From JACCTH01 sp963761985 (GTDB taxonomy: Bacteria > Actinomycetota > Acidimicrobiia > Spongiisociales > ZC4RG35): a stretch of DNA of 64,000 nt. The notes beneath the pieces were generated by a model. The model had not been told where the DNA came from and searched no databases. It worked only from the letters and a program-made list of their open reading frames with translations. Location: NCBI GenBank assembly GCA_963761985.1, contig CAVXIT010000013.1, forward strand, positions 434,001 through 498,000, written 5' to 3'. Shown here piece by piece: positions 25,009 to 33,710 of this stretch. How positions within the stretch are numbered: position 1 is the stretch's first letter; the number at the start of each line of letters is the position of its first letter. The translations under genes and the position numbers were made by a program.

Positions 25009-25578
25009 CTAGCGAGCTTGGCTGTGGTACTCGAGGTTGGGCTGCAGATCGATGGCGCTCGACATGCGGTTCGACATCGAGAAGAACGCGGTGACGCTGG
25101 CGATGTCCCAGATATCGAGATCGCTGAACCCGGCCTCGCGCAAACTCTGACGATCGGATTCCTCGATCTCGGCCGGGGTCTCCGCCAGCTTCCAGGCGAA
25201 GTCGAGCATCGCCCGCTGCCGTTTGTCGAGCTCGGCGGTTCGATAGTTCATTGCGATCAGCTCGCCCAAGACCGGATCTTCAGATAGCTGGCGCACCGCA
25301 GCTCCATGGGCGACGAGGCAGTAGAAGCACCGGTTCACCGACGAAACCACAACCGCGATCATTTCGCGTTCCAGCTTGCTCAGACCCGACGGCCCGAGCA
25401 TGAGCAGGTTGTACATCCGGGTGAAGGCATTGAGCTTCTCGTCGTCGAAGCTGTAGGCCCGAATGACATTGGGCACGAGTCCCAGCTTCTGCTCGCAGAG
25501 GTCCCAGTACTCGCCGGTCTCCTTCGAGACCGAATCTCTGGTTGGCACCGGCACTCCGGACAGTGCGTGCAGATGCAT
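25009..25578 (-). CDS. peroxidase-related (carboxymuconolactone decarboxylase/AhpD-like) protein
   Basis: This 189-residue protein belongs to the uncharacterised peroxidase-related branch of the AhpD-like fold. Its signature is EREMIAVVVSSVNRCFYCLVAHGAAVRQL, with the CxxC redox pair and the histidine three residues beyond. Flanking helices include LGLVPNVIRAYSF and MLDFAWKLAETPAEI. Such proteins are thought to reduce peroxides with a thiol partner, and the partner here is unknown. It is likely cotranscribed with the zinc-ribbon gene 5 bases upstream. Confidence 0.85.
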   Translation of the reverse strand: MHLHALSGVPVPTRDSVSKETGEYWDLCEQKLGLVPNVIRAYSFDDEKLNAFTRMYNLLMLGPSGLSKLEREMIAVVVSSVNRCFYCLVAHGAAVRQLSEDPVLGELIAMNYRTAELDKRQRAMLDFAWKLAETPAEIEESDRQSLREAGFSDLDIWDIASVTAFFSMSNRMSSAIDLQPNLEYHSQAR

Positions 25579-25583
25579 CCCGG

Positions 25584-25959
25584 CTAGATCCCGTCCAGTG
25601 GTCCCGGAACGACTCCGGTTTCAGTTCCGCAGATCTGACACTTGGCGAGGCCAGCAGCCACCTTCGAGCCGCAGGACTTGCACGTGAGCGGGGCAGCGGT
25701 CTTTCGAAAGTCCGCGTGGCCGTCACTGCCATCGAGCTCGGCGATCAAAGCGGCGAGCTCCTCGTCGGTGTGACCCTCCTTTTTGAGCAGGGTCCACATG
25801 GCTTCGGTCACGAGTAGGAGACGGTTGACCCGGTCGTTGAGCGCATCGATTTCGCTCACCGCTCCGGGTCCTCGCATTGAGTCGGAGATCACGCCCAGTC
25901 CCCGCAGCGCGGGCGGCCGCCCGCTGGCCCAGCACGTAGCCGGCAATCATCGGAAACAT
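25584..25959 (-). CDS. zinc-ribbon protein with N-terminal hydrophobic start (one frame change)
   Basis: The frame beginning MFPMIAGYVLGQRAAARAAG at 25959 joins, after removal of one base near 25899-25903, to LGVISDSMRGPGAVSEIDALNDRVNRLLLVTEAMWTLLKKEG. The C-terminus CKSCGSKVAAGLAKCQICGTETG is a zinc ribbon with two CxxC pairs. The middle is a predicted coiled helix. The function is unknown. Taken without correction, the open frame for the C-terminal part spans 25584-25946. Confidence 0.65.
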
Positions 25960-26032
25960 GAGCTCAGACTATCGCCAGTGACCCAGCCGTTAATATTGCT
26001 GCCGCACTAACGCCTCTCTTGAGGCGACCCGA

Positions 26033-26104
26033 TCGGGGGTGGTGTAATAGGTAACACGACAGGTTCTGGCCCTGTTATTGAGGGTTCAAGTCCTTCCCCC
26101 CGAG
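26033..26104 (+). tRNA. tRNA-Gln (anticodon CUG)
   Basis: Acceptor TCGGGGG pairs with CCCCCGA. The anticodon stem ACAGG/CCTGT encloses TTCTGGC, giving CUG. The T arm is GAGGG-TTCAAGT-CCTTC. The discriminator is G26104 and CCA is not encoded. Confidence 0.93.
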
Positions 26105-26136
26105 CGAGACCGGATCTCCGGCTCACACAAAACAAT

Positions 26137-26209
26137 GGCCCCGTCGTCTAGTGGTCCAGGATTCTGGCTTCTCAAGCCGGCGACAGGGATTCGAATCCCC
26201 CTGGGGCTG
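26137..26209 (+). tRNA. tRNA-Glu (anticodon CUC)
   Basis: Acceptor GGCCCCG pairs with TGGGGCT. The anticodon stem CTGGC/GCCGG encloses TTCTCAA, giving CUC. The T arm contains the GATTCGAATC core. The discriminator is G26209 and CCA is not encoded. It lies 32 bases after tRNA-Gln and is probably cotranscribed with it. Confidence 0.93.
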
Positions 26210-26214
26210 CCATT

Positions 26215-26887
26215 GATTCCGCTAAGAAGCTCCGGCCGGTACCGGCGAAGCATCTCAAGTGCGAACTCGACCTTGTCCTCGACTCGCTGGCCCTTTCGGC
26301 TGACGAACCGACCACAGCTCGAGGTTCTCGATCCGATTGTCGGTCCGGACGCCGTTGCGATGATGGACAATCCTCATCAGGCTCAAGTTGGCGACCGAGG
26401 AAGGCGGCCATGACAAGCCGATGTTCCGCAGACGAGGGTTCGCCCGCCGGTCAGATGCCTCAAGTCCGGTCGGCACAGGGATGTATCGGTAGCCGAGCTA
26501 TCGAGATAGCCGATCGCCTTCCACTTTGCGAATGGGGATGTCGGCTTGAACGTCACCCTTGGCGCTCGAGTCGATCAAGGTGAGCTCTTGCAGAGCCCCC
26601 GCGAATGCATGCGGCGCCCGCAATCGGGGACGGCACAGGTCCGAGGCTGCCGGTCTGAGAGCAATCGCGTCGGCCATTCGCCTCGCCTTAAAAGCGCAAG
26701 GTAATGGCCATGACAAAGCGTCCTTGCCTCGGCTGGGTTTGGGCAACCTTCGACACTGCAAGGCTTGATCGTCTCTTCTGGCGCCAACTAGCGGATCGCC
26801 GTGTTTACGCCAGCGCGTGTAGTGCATGTCGCACATTCCCCGTGCGACGGAAGTCTTCTCGCAGCCTTCTAACGAACAAGCCCCCAC
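26215..26887 (-). pseudogene. decayed HNH endonuclease gene abutting the tRNA pair
   Basis: Pieces in different minus-strand frames form one recognisable protein. The N-terminal zinc knuckles are CSLEGCEKTSVARGMCDMHYTRW, then (next frame) CSVEGCPNPAEARTLCHGHY and CAVPDCGRRMHSRGLC, followed by GDVQADIPIR. Another frame gives EHRLVMAAFLGRQLEPDED. Then come VHHRNGVRTDNRIENLELW and KGQRVEDKVEFALEMLRRY. This is the order of phage- and actinobacterial-type HNH endonucleases that carry Cys-rich N-terminal repeats. At least four frame changes in about 670 bases point to real decay. Its 3' end touches the tRNA-Glu gene. Confidence 0.65.
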
Positions 26888-26973
26888 ATGGTGAAAGTAT
26901 CAATGGGGAGTGACAGAAACCGAAGCAGGAGGCCCATTGGAATCAAGGTCGAGTCGCCAATAGCCTCGCGCTC

Positions 26974-27156
26974 GTGGGCAAGATCCTCGGGTTCCTAGCA
27001 ATCGTTCTGTTGGCGGCGCTTGCCCTTGCTCTTATCGGCCCCACACTTCCCGCCGACAATCCGCTCCGCAGCATCGGAGTGGGCCTACGTGATGTCGGGA
27101 CCTGGATCAGTCGCGGATTCGGCGGCGGCTACGGCGAGGTCATTCAGACCAACTAG
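26974..27156 (+). CDS. small single-span membrane protein
   Basis: The 60-residue frame begins with GTG and reads MGKILGFLAIVLLAALALALIGPTLPADNPLRSIGVGL, then GTWISRGFGGGYGEVIQTN. It has one hydrophobic helix and a short glycine-rich tail. No ribosome binding site is obvious and no family is recognised. Frame content and codon use look coding. Confidence 0.45.
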   Translation: MGKILGFLAIVLLAALALALIGPTLPADNPLRSIGVGLRDVGTWISRGFGGGYGEVIQTN

Positions 27157-27384
27157 ACGCGGGCAAGGCCGGGATCGCCTTGTTCGACCCGACCGCTTTT
27201 CCTTCGACTCGCATATCAATGTCCGACCGAGCGCGTCAATTGACATTGGATTAGTGTCAGGGTCTGCGCCTTTCCGGACAATGAATAGTCGTGAGGAGGG
27301 GTTCGTCGAGAACTTGCGCAACTCACCAGTCGATCATGCAGCGAGCACAATCCTGTGCTTGAGAGAGGAAGTGAGGGGAACGAC

Positions 27385-28737
27385 ATGACAGGTCGAACCA
27401 AGTTCGCAGGCAAGGCAAAAGCTTTCGTCTTGTGTGCGGTTCTCGCCGCCACCATGGTGGCTCCGGGGGTATCGAGGGCCGATTCCGAAACGGTCCCAAG
27501 CGCTACTGCGGCTGATTTCGCCGTGCTCAACGAGTGGAATCTCATCGCACAAACACAGACCATTGCCTTGCGGCCCACCGCCCATGGACAAACTCGTGGC
27601 ATCGCCATGGTCCAAGGGGCGGTTTACGACGCCGTCAACGCCATCGACCGCGGCTATCAGCCGTATTTGCTCGACGTCGAGGCACTCAATATCGATCCGT
27701 CAGCCTCCTATGGGGCAGCGATCGCGACGGCCGCCCATGAGGTGTTGAAGGCAATCGTGGCGCCGGCGCAGGTGCTGGGATTGCAAGCTTCCTACGACGC
27801 CACGATGGCGACGATTCCGAACGGATCTAGTAAAGATGCCGGTGTCGCAGCCGGCGCAGCAGCGGCTTCGGCAATGCTCGGGGCCCGAGCCGGCGACGGG
27901 TTCATGGCTCCGTTTGTATTCGACATCGGGACCGAGCCGGGCGACTGGCGACCCCTGACCCCGACCGCGCTCGATCCCGACGCTTGGGTCGGAAACTTGA
28001 AACCTTTCCTAATTGAAAGCCCGGACCAATTCCGGTCGAAGGGACCGGATGAGCTGACGAGCCCCCGCTACGCCCGGGACTTCAATGAGGTGAAGGAGAT
28101 CGGTTCGCTCAACAGCACCACCCGCACTGCCGATCAGACGACTGCCGCCATCTTCTGGCAGGCGCCGCCGATCGCTTTGTGGAACCGTATGGTCCGCGAC
28201 CTATCAGTCCAGCACGGTCTAGATGCTGTCGAGGAGGCTCGGCTGTTGGCGATGATCAATCTGGCTGCGGCCGACGGGGCGATCTCTTGCTGGAACGACA
28301 AGTACTACTGGAACTTCTGGCGTCCGATGGCTGCCATTCGCGAAGCGGATACCGACGGAAATCGACGCACAGTCGCCGATCCCAACTGGCTCCCTTTGTT
28401 CGACCCATCGACTTTGACCACACCACCGCTCGTGACCCCTCCCTTTCCCGATCATCCCTCGGGCCACGGTTGCGTGAGCGGTGCTGTCCTTTACGCCGCT
28501 CGAGATTTCTTCGGCACTGACAGGATCGCCTTCGATATCTATTCGGGTCGATTCCCGAACGTTCCCCGTCACTTCGAACGGTTCTCGGACGCATTGCAGG
28601 AGATCATCGATGCTCGCGTGTGGGGAGGGATCCACTTTCGAAACGCAGACGAGCAGGGGGCGAGGATTGGCAAGGAGGTTGCCCGCTGGATGGATAGGCA
28701 CTACTTCGAGCCGATTCGGGGAGGCAAGAACCACTAA
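27385..28737 (+). CDS. secreted vanadium-dependent haloperoxidase-like PAP2 protein
   Basis: The 450-residue protein starts MTGRTKFAGKAKAFVLCAVLAATMVAPGVSRA, a signal peptide. The C-terminal half carries PAP2/vanadium haloperoxidase motifs: NDKYYWNFWRPMAAIREAD with lysine and arginine, PPFPDHPSGHGCVSGAV with the SGH acid-base histidine, and IDARVWGGIHFRNADEQG with the vanadate/phosphate-binding histidine. Members either halogenate or act as phosphatases on exported substrates. The start follows GTGAGGGGAACGAC. It is monocistronic. Confidence 0.88.
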   Translation: MTGRTKFAGKAKAFVLCAVLAATMVAPGVSRADSETVPSATAADFAVLNEWNLIAQTQTIALRPTAHGQTRGIAMVQGAVYDAVNAIDRGYQPYLLDVEALNIDPSASYGAAIATAAHEVLKAIVAPAQVLGLQASYDATMATIPNGSSKDAGVAAGAAAASAMLGARAGDGFMAPFVFDIGTEPGDWRPLTPTALDPDAWVGNLKPFLIESPDQFRSKGPDELTSPRYARDFNEVKEIGSLNSTTRTADQTTAAIFWQAPPIALWNRMVRDLSVQHGLDAVEEARLLAMINLAAADGAISCWNDKYYWNFWRPMAAIREADTDGNRRTVADPNWLPLFDPSTLTTPPLVTPPFPDHPSGHGCVSGAVLYAARDFFGTDRIAFDIYSGRFPNVPRHFERFSDALQEIIDARVWGGIHFRNADEQGARIGKEVARWMDRHYFEPIRGGKNH

Positions 28738-28846
28738 GCATCGCCCGGTTCCCAATGCGGGAGTGATGTCGTAGCTGCCGGGGTTTGTGGACAACGAAAA
28801 GGGTTGGCGAGGGCCCCTGTTCGTTAGCCCTGGCGACTCACTGCCA

Positions 28847-29578
28847 TCAGGCGCGGCCGAAGACTGGAACCGCTGCACCGGTGATCACGCCCGACTCGTC
28901 GCTGATCAAAAACTCGGCGACGGCGGCGATCTCGTCGGGGGTGGGCCACTTGATGTAGTCGGCGTATGGAGCTGTCGACCTCGTGGCCGGCGTATCGATC
29001 ACCGAGGGCAGCAAGACGTTGCAGGTGACGCCGGAGCCGTCGAGCTCGGAGGCAATTGTTTTGCCCAACGCCACCACGCCGGCTTTGGCGGCGTTGAACG
29101 CGGCTTGCCCCCCCGGCGTGTCGAAGGCGGCGCGACTACCAACCAGAATCAGCCGTCCCCATCCGGCTGCACGCAGGTGAGGCAGCGCCGCCCGGGAGGT
29201 GTAAAAGGCCGAACGCAGGTTCAGGTCGACCATTCTTTCGAAGCGGAGGTCGTCGGTTTCCTCGACGTCACGACCGCCTGCCCAGCCACCGACCAGCGCG
29301 CAGACCACATGGATCGCGCCGAATTGCTCGGCAATCTCCTTCATGAATCCATTGATCGCTTCCGGATTGGTGGCGTCCACCCGGCGAATCGTGATGCGCT
29401 CGTCATCGACCTCGAATTGGCTCTCGAAGCGCTCCGCTTCCTCCGGAAGGAGATAGGTGATCGCGAGGCGATAGTTCCGACGCAAGAGGCGGCCGATCAA
29501 CGCCGTGCCAAGGCCCCCGGTCCCACCGGTGATGACTACGACCTTGTCCAAATCAACTCCAGTCACAACTGCATCCAA
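28847..29578 (-). CDS. SDR-family oxidoreductase with Tyr-to-Phe change in the catalytic motif
   Basis: The 243-residue protein is a short-chain dehydrogenase fold, with cofactor motif ITGGTGGLGTALIGR (16-30) and LNLRSAFYTSRAALPHL. The catalytic serine is S148 in LVGSRAAF. The YxxxK position reads F161-N-A-A-K165, so the catalytic tyrosine is phenylalanine. The usual NAG segment is replaced by ALVGGW. It may bind NAD(P) without normal dehydrogenase activity, or use another acid. It stands alone, divergent from the ABC ATPase gene. Confidence 0.87.
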   Translation of the reverse strand: MDAVVTGVDLDKVVVITGGTGGLGTALIGRLLRRNYRLAITYLLPEEAERFESQFEVDDERITIRRVDATNPEAINGFMKEIAEQFGAIHVVCALVGGWAGGRDVEETDDLRFERMVDLNLRSAFYTSRAALPHLRAAGWGRLILVGSRAAFDTPGGQAAFNAAKAGVVALGKTIASELDGSGVTCNVLLPSVIDTPATRSTAPYADYIKWPTPDEIAAVAEFLISDESGVITGAAVPVFGRA

Positions 29579-29675
29579 ATCGTTAGCTGGGGGGCGAGCA
29601 ATCGACCGTCATGGTAGGTTCCTGCGTTGAGGGTCCGTAACCACGCTGGTTGCAAACGATCAGGAGGCAGCACTA

Positions 29676-30863
29676 ATGGCATCGATCACTTTCGATAGCG
29701 TTGGCAAGGTTTATCCAGGCGGGAACCGGGTGATTTCCGATGTCAGTCTGAACATCGCCGACGGCGAGTTTCTGGTCTTGGTGGGACCCTCCGGGTGCGG
29801 AAAGTCGACCCTCTTGCGGATGATCGCCGGGTTGGAGGAAATCACCGAGGGGGATCTGAAGATCGGCGAGCGGGTGGTGAACGATGTGAGCCCCAAGGAT
29901 CGCGACATCGCCATGGTTTTCCAGAACTACGCCCTTTATCCGCACATGTCCGTTTACGACAACATGGCCTTCGGGCTCAAGCTGCGGAAGATGAGCAAGG
30001 ACGAGATCGACCGTCGAGTCAAGGATGCCTCCCGGGTCCTCGAGCTCAACGAGTATCTCGAACGTAAGCCCAAGGCTCTTTCTGGTGGTCAGCGTCAGCG
30101 GGTGGCGATGGGTCGGGCCATCGTCCGCGAGCCCTCCGCGTTCCTCATGGACGAGCCTCTGTCCAACCTCGACGCCAAGCTCCGAGTTCAGATGCGTTCC
30201 GAGATCGGGCTTCTCCAAGCCCGGTTGGGTACCACCACCGTCTATGTCACCCACGACCAGGTGGAGGCGATGACGATGGGCGATCGCGTGGCGGTGATCC
30301 GCAAGGGCACGCTGCAGCAGGTCGACACGCCGCGCAACCTTTACGACTACCCCGACAATCTTTTTGTGGCTGGCTTCATTGGCTCTCCGTCGATGAACTT
30401 CATCTACGGGACCCTGGAAGGGTCAGGCGACGAGGTCTACGCCAAGCTGGGTGGCGACCGGGTCAAACTCGACTCTCGGGCCACGGCGGAGAAGACCGGG
30501 CTTTCAAACTATGCCGGGAAGGAGGTCGTGGTCGGGATTCGTCCCGAAGCCTTCGAGTTAGCCCAGGCAGTACCGTCGGCCGATCCGTCGCAGGTGATCG
30601 ACGTCAAAGTGGGGCTGGTCGAACAACTCGGCTCCGAAGCGTTTATCCACTTCGTCAAGCCATCGCCCCCCGTTATTACCCCAGACATCCGCGAGCTGCT
30701 GGCCGACCAGGGGACCGATCCGGCTTCGCTGGGCAACGAGACCAAGTTCACTGCCCGGGTCGATCCTGATTACGCCCCGAAGAACGGCGACGAAGTGAAG
30801 TTGCATGTCGAAACCGACAAGCTGCACTTCTTCGACAAGGAGACGGGCGAAGCGATTCGGTAG
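29676..30863 (+). CDS. sugar ABC transporter ATPase, MsiK/UgpC type
   Basis: This is a cytoplasmic ATPase for carbohydrate importers of the CUT1 type. In 395 residues it has Walker A GPSGCGKSTLL, Q-loop VFQNYALYPHMSV, signature LSGGQRQRVAMGRA, Walker B AFLMDEPLSNLDAKLR, the H-loop TVYVTHDQVEAM, and a C-terminal TOBE/MalK regulatory region (VVVGIRPEAFEL). No permease or binding protein lies nearby. This is typical of MsiK-like ATPases, which serve several importers. The ribosome binding site is AGGAGG. Confidence 0.9.
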   Translation: MASITFDSVGKVYPGGNRVISDVSLNIADGEFLVLVGPSGCGKSTLLRMIAGLEEITEGDLKIGERVVNDVSPKDRDIAMVFQNYALYPHMSVYDNMAFGLKLRKMSKDEIDRRVKDASRVLELNEYLERKPKALSGGQRQRVAMGRAIVREPSAFLMDEPLSNLDAKLRVQMRSEIGLLQARLGTTTVYVTHDQVEAMTMGDRVAVIRKGTLQQVDTPRNLYDYPDNLFVAGFIGSPSMNFIYGTLEGSGDEVYAKLGGDRVKLDSRATAEKTGLSNYAGKEVVVGIRPEAFELAQAVPSADPSQVIDVKVGLVEQLGSEAFIHFVKPSPPVITPDIRELLADQGTDPASLGNETKFTARVDPDYAPKNGDEVKLHVETDKLHFFDKETGEAIR

Positions 30864-30880
30864 CTACGGCCGAAAAGTAG

Positions 30881-31606
30881 CTAGGGCCGGAGAAGCTTGA
30901 AGCTCTCCGCTCTCTCCAACCCGGCCGCCTCGCCCTGAGCCGCCGCCCATTCCGACATGCGGTTGATGAATTCGGCGCGCCCTTCCTGGCTCGTTTCGGC
31001 GTTGCTCATGCTGGTCTCGGTCTGAGACGAGTGGCAGAAGAGCGCGGCAAGCTTCTGATCGAAGGTGCCGCGGATGTCTTCCCAATAGTCGGGCTCGTCA
31101 GCCCCCCAAAGAAGAATGGCGTCGGGCCGGTGCTTGGGTAGCGACAGCTCGGGGAAGAAGAGGTGATCCCGTGCCGCTACAACTCCGTCGATCGCCCCCC
31201 AACCGGTGGCCCGATGGTCTGGGTGGAGCATGTAGCGACGCCATGGGTCGTGCGACAGAACTATGTCGGGCCGCAGCCGTCTGATCCACTCGCAGATCTC
31301 GCGCCTCAGTTGCATCGAGTATTCGAGCTCACCGTCGACATGCCCGAGATGAACCAGCTCACCTCGCGCCCCTAGCTGGGCCGCGGCGTTTTTCTGCTCG
31401 AGCACGCGGGAGGCGATCAGCTCTCCCGGGCTCAGGTCGGGATCCCAGGTTCCTTTCGAGCCATCCGTGACGACGAGCATCGAGACTTCACAGCCTGCGG
31501 CTGCCCAGCGGGCGAGGGTGCCGCCCGCGCCAAACTCGGCGTCATCGGGATGCGCACCAACGGTGAGAGCGCGAGCGGGGACAGGAAGAGGTCCTTCGAA
31601 AGTCAC
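30881..31606 (-). CDS. PIG-L family N-acetylhexosamine deacetylase
   Basis: This is a zinc-dependent deacetylase of the LmbE/MshB-like fold. In 241 residues the zinc and active-site motif is VGAHPDDAEFGAGGTLA near the N-terminus. Further motifs are VVTDGSKGTWDPD, HLGHVDGELEYS and the distal histidine motif MLHPDHRATG. The substrate is unknown; relatives act on mycothiol precursors and other amino-sugar conjugates. The GTG at 31606 overlaps the cofC stop (GTGA), making it the third gene of a coupled operon. Confidence 0.9.
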   Translation of the reverse strand: MTFEGPLPVPARALTVGAHPDDAEFGAGGTLARWAAAGCEVSMLVVTDGSKGTWDPDLSPGELIASRVLEQKNAAAQLGARGELVHLGHVDGELEYSMQLRREICEWIRRLRPDIVLSHDPWRRYMLHPDHRATGWGAIDGVVAARDHLFFPELSLPKHRPDAILLWGADEPDYWEDIRGTFDQKLAALFCHSSQTETSMSNAETSQEGRAEFINRMSEWAAAQGEAAGLERAESFKLLRP

Positions 31607-32193
31607 GAGTCGAGCAGCGTAGAGATCCCTTCGATTTTGGCGCGCGCAGCTTCCAGGTCGATCGGTCGATCGATGTCGCACGAGAGCCGTGGATCCATCA
31701 ATACCAGGGCCCGGGGAACCTGGCGCAAATGTCGGTGAAAGCTCGCTGGCCCATAGGCGAAAACCAAATCCTCTCCGGCCCCCCCGAGGAGAGGTGTGCC
31801 GCCGTCGGGGCTGGCGGTGATGACCGCGTGACCGGTCTCGAGAGCACGCAACGGTTGGTCGAGGGCCTGGCCGGTCAGGTAGGGGAGGTCGGCATGAATG
31901 ATCATCCACGGGGTTCCCACCCTTACCGCCTCGGCTCTTAGCTGTGTGGCCGACTGGTTGAGGTTTCCCCCGGGTTCCGCCAAAACCTCAAATCCATGGC
32001 TGGAGGCGAACGCGGCGACCTCGGCGTCGCCAGCCATTACGACCGGTTCGATGCCCGCGGCTTCGAGCGTGGACAGAGCGTGGGCGGCCAAAAACTGGGC
32101 CAGAGCTCGACGGCGATTCTCGTCGAGGTTTCCAGCCAATCTTGCCTTGGCGGCGCCGAAGGACTTGATCGGCACCCCGACGAGGACACGCAT
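31603..32193 (-). CDS. cofC: 2-phospho-L-lactate/phosphoenolpyruvate guanylyltransferase (CofC/FbiD)
   Basis: This enzyme activates phospholactate or phosphoenolpyruvate with GTP for coenzyme F420 synthesis. The 196-residue protein starts MRVLVGVPIKSFGAAKARLAG and has MIIHADLPYLTGQAL (nucleotidyltransferase aspartate), TASPDGGTPLLG and FAYGPASFHRH. The ATG at 32193 shares its A with the upstream TGA. Its location beside an F420-type LLM oxidoreductase supports the call. Confidence 0.9.
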   Translation of the reverse strand: MRVLVGVPIKSFGAAKARLAGNLDENRRRALAQFLAAHALSTLEAAGIEPVVMAGDAEVAAFASSHGFEVLAEPGGNLNQSATQLRAEAVRVGTPWMIIHADLPYLTGQALDQPLRALETGHAVITASPDGGTPLLGGAGEDLVFAYGPASFHRHLRQVPRALVLMDPRLSCDIDRPIDLEAARAKIEGISTLLDS

Positions 32194-32681
32194 CAGCCAG
32201 AGTCGACAGCCCGTCCGGAAAGCACGTCCTCGAGCGAGAACTTGGTCCAAGGCGAGTCGCTCGGCCACTCCGCGAGTTGGACGAGTGTCCCGAGCGGATT
32301 GGCGGGATGGATGAAGAACTCGCTCCAGATTGGGCTGAGATTCGGTCCCAGAATGCGATATCCGGCCAGTTCGGCGCGCCGGGCGGCTTCGGCAGCGTCT
32401 TTCACTTTGTAGGTGAGATGGTGCAGGCCAGGACCGCGTTCGTCGAGAAATCGCTGAACGAACGAGTCCGCTTGCAAGGGAGCGATCAATTCGAGCTTGG
32501 AGTTGTCGGCAAGCACGAACTGCACCCAGCGAAACCCCGATCCCAGCTGATCGGTCCCGGCGAAATATTGGCCGCCGAGGCCACCGATCAAGGCCAGTCC
32601 ATCTTCGATTGCAGGCACCGCGATGGCGACATGATCAAAGCGCTCGATGAGATCGACGAAGAGGTCTTGGTCGAAGGTCAT
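32193..32681 (-). CDS. VOC-family protein, methylmalonyl-CoA epimerase-like
   Basis: The 162-residue protein has a paired beta-alpha-beta VOC fold. Metal-ligand candidates are FDHVAIAVPAI (His), VQFVLADNSKLELIAP (Glu), GPGLHHLTYKVKD (His) and GTLVQLAEW (Glu equivalent replaced by Gln). The arrangement is closest to methylmalonyl-CoA epimerase, and a MeaB-like GTPase elsewhere in the window hints at that pathway. The last metal ligand is doubtful, so the substrate remains open. It heads the VOC-cofC-PIG-L operon. Confidence 0.78.
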   Translation of the reverse strand: MTFDQDLFVDLIERFDHVAIAVPAIEDGLALIGGLGGQYFAGTDQLGSGFRWVQFVLADNSKLELIAPLQADSFVQRFLDERGPGLHHLTYKVKDAAEAARRAELAGYRILGPNLSPIWSEFFIHPANPLGTLVQLAEWPSDSPWTKFSLEDVLSGRAVDSG

Positions 32682-32722
32682 CGTCGGACCTTATCGGTCG
32701 AGGCCCGAACTAGGTTGCACCC

Positions 32723-33700
32723 ATGAGAGCAGGGATGTTCGTTCCGCAGGGTTGGCGCCTGGATCTGGCCGGCCTCGATCAAAACTCGCACTGGCCGACG
32801 ATGCTCGACGTGGCGCTGGCCGCCGAGACGGCCGGATTTGAAAGCGTGTGGGTCTATGACCATTTCCACACCGTGCCGATCGCGACCCAGGAGGTAACCC
32901 ACGAAGCCTGGACCCTCATGGGCGCATTGGCGGTAAGCACGAGCGAGATCAGGCTCGGCCAGATGTGCACCTGCAACAGCTATCGCCCGCCGTCGTATCT
33001 GGCCAAGGTTGCGGCCACCGTCGACGTCCTCTCCGGAGGTCGGCTGGAGATGGGGATCGGAGCCGGCTGGTACGAGGGGGAATACCTCGCCTATGGCTAC
33101 GAGTTCCCGCGACCGGCCGTGCGGATCGGCCAGCTGGCCGAGGCGGTCGAGATCATGAAGCGGATGTGGACCGAAGACGAGGTTCACTTCCAGGGAAAGC
33201 ACTATCAACTAGCCGGCGCGATCTGCCGGCCGCGGCCCTTGCAGGAACCCCACATCCCGCTCTGGGTCGCCGGAGGCGGAGAACAGCTGACGCTCCGGGT
33301 CGCAGCTGAACATGCTGCCTACACCAATTTCGGGAACGACCTCGACGAGTTCATCACCAAGTCGGAGAAACTGGCCGAACATTGCGTGGACGTTGGACGC
33401 AACTACGACGAAATCGTCCGCAGCTCAGACTTCAACATCCTTTGCGCGCCAACCGAGGATGCCGTTGCGGAGCGAATCAATTGGATGAGGTCACACTTCG
33501 CCTCCGAACTTCCGCCGGAGCGGGTCGAGAGGACCCTGCGCAACTTCGCTGATTTCTCCGGCACGCCCGAGCAGCTGATCGAGAAGCTCCAACCGTGGGT
33601 CAATGCCGGCCTCGAATATGGGATCTTCTACTTCGCCGAGGCGGCCTACGACCATGACGGTTTCGAGCTCTTTGCCCGCGAGGTAGTACCGAACCTCTAG
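32723..33700 (+). CDS. LLM-class F420-dependent oxidoreductase
   Basis: The 325-residue protein has a luciferase-like TIM barrel, with GFESVWVYDHFHTVP, LGQMCTCNSYRPPSYLAKVAATVDVLSGGRLEMGIGAGW (the F420-binding cis-peptide region) and PHIPLWVAGGGEQLTLRVAAEHA. This fits the F420-dependent branch common in actinobacteria, and the facing operon supplies CofC. The physiological substrate is unknown. Confidence 0.88.
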   Translation: MRAGMFVPQGWRLDLAGLDQNSHWPTMLDVALAAETAGFESVWVYDHFHTVPIATQEVTHEAWTLMGALAVSTSEIRLGQMCTCNSYRPPSYLAKVAATVDVLSGGRLEMGIGAGWYEGEYLAYGYEFPRPAVRIGQLAEAVEIMKRMWTEDEVHFQGKHYQLAGAICRPRPLQEPHIPLWVAGGGEQLTLRVAAEHAAYTNFGNDLDEFITKSEKLAEHCVDVGRNYDEIVRSSDFNILCAPTEDAVAERINWMRSHFASELPPERVERTLRNFADFSGTPEQLIEKLQPWVNAGLEYGIFYFAEAAYDHDGFELFAREVVPNL

Positions 33701-33710
33701 GACTCGGCCC

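Noticed and set aside
27239..27267. TTGACA promoter upstream of the haloperoxidase-like gene
   Set aside because: TTGACA at about 27239 is a perfect -35, but the base stretch 17 positions on (TCTGCG) is not a -10 sequence, so the promoter call is not supported.
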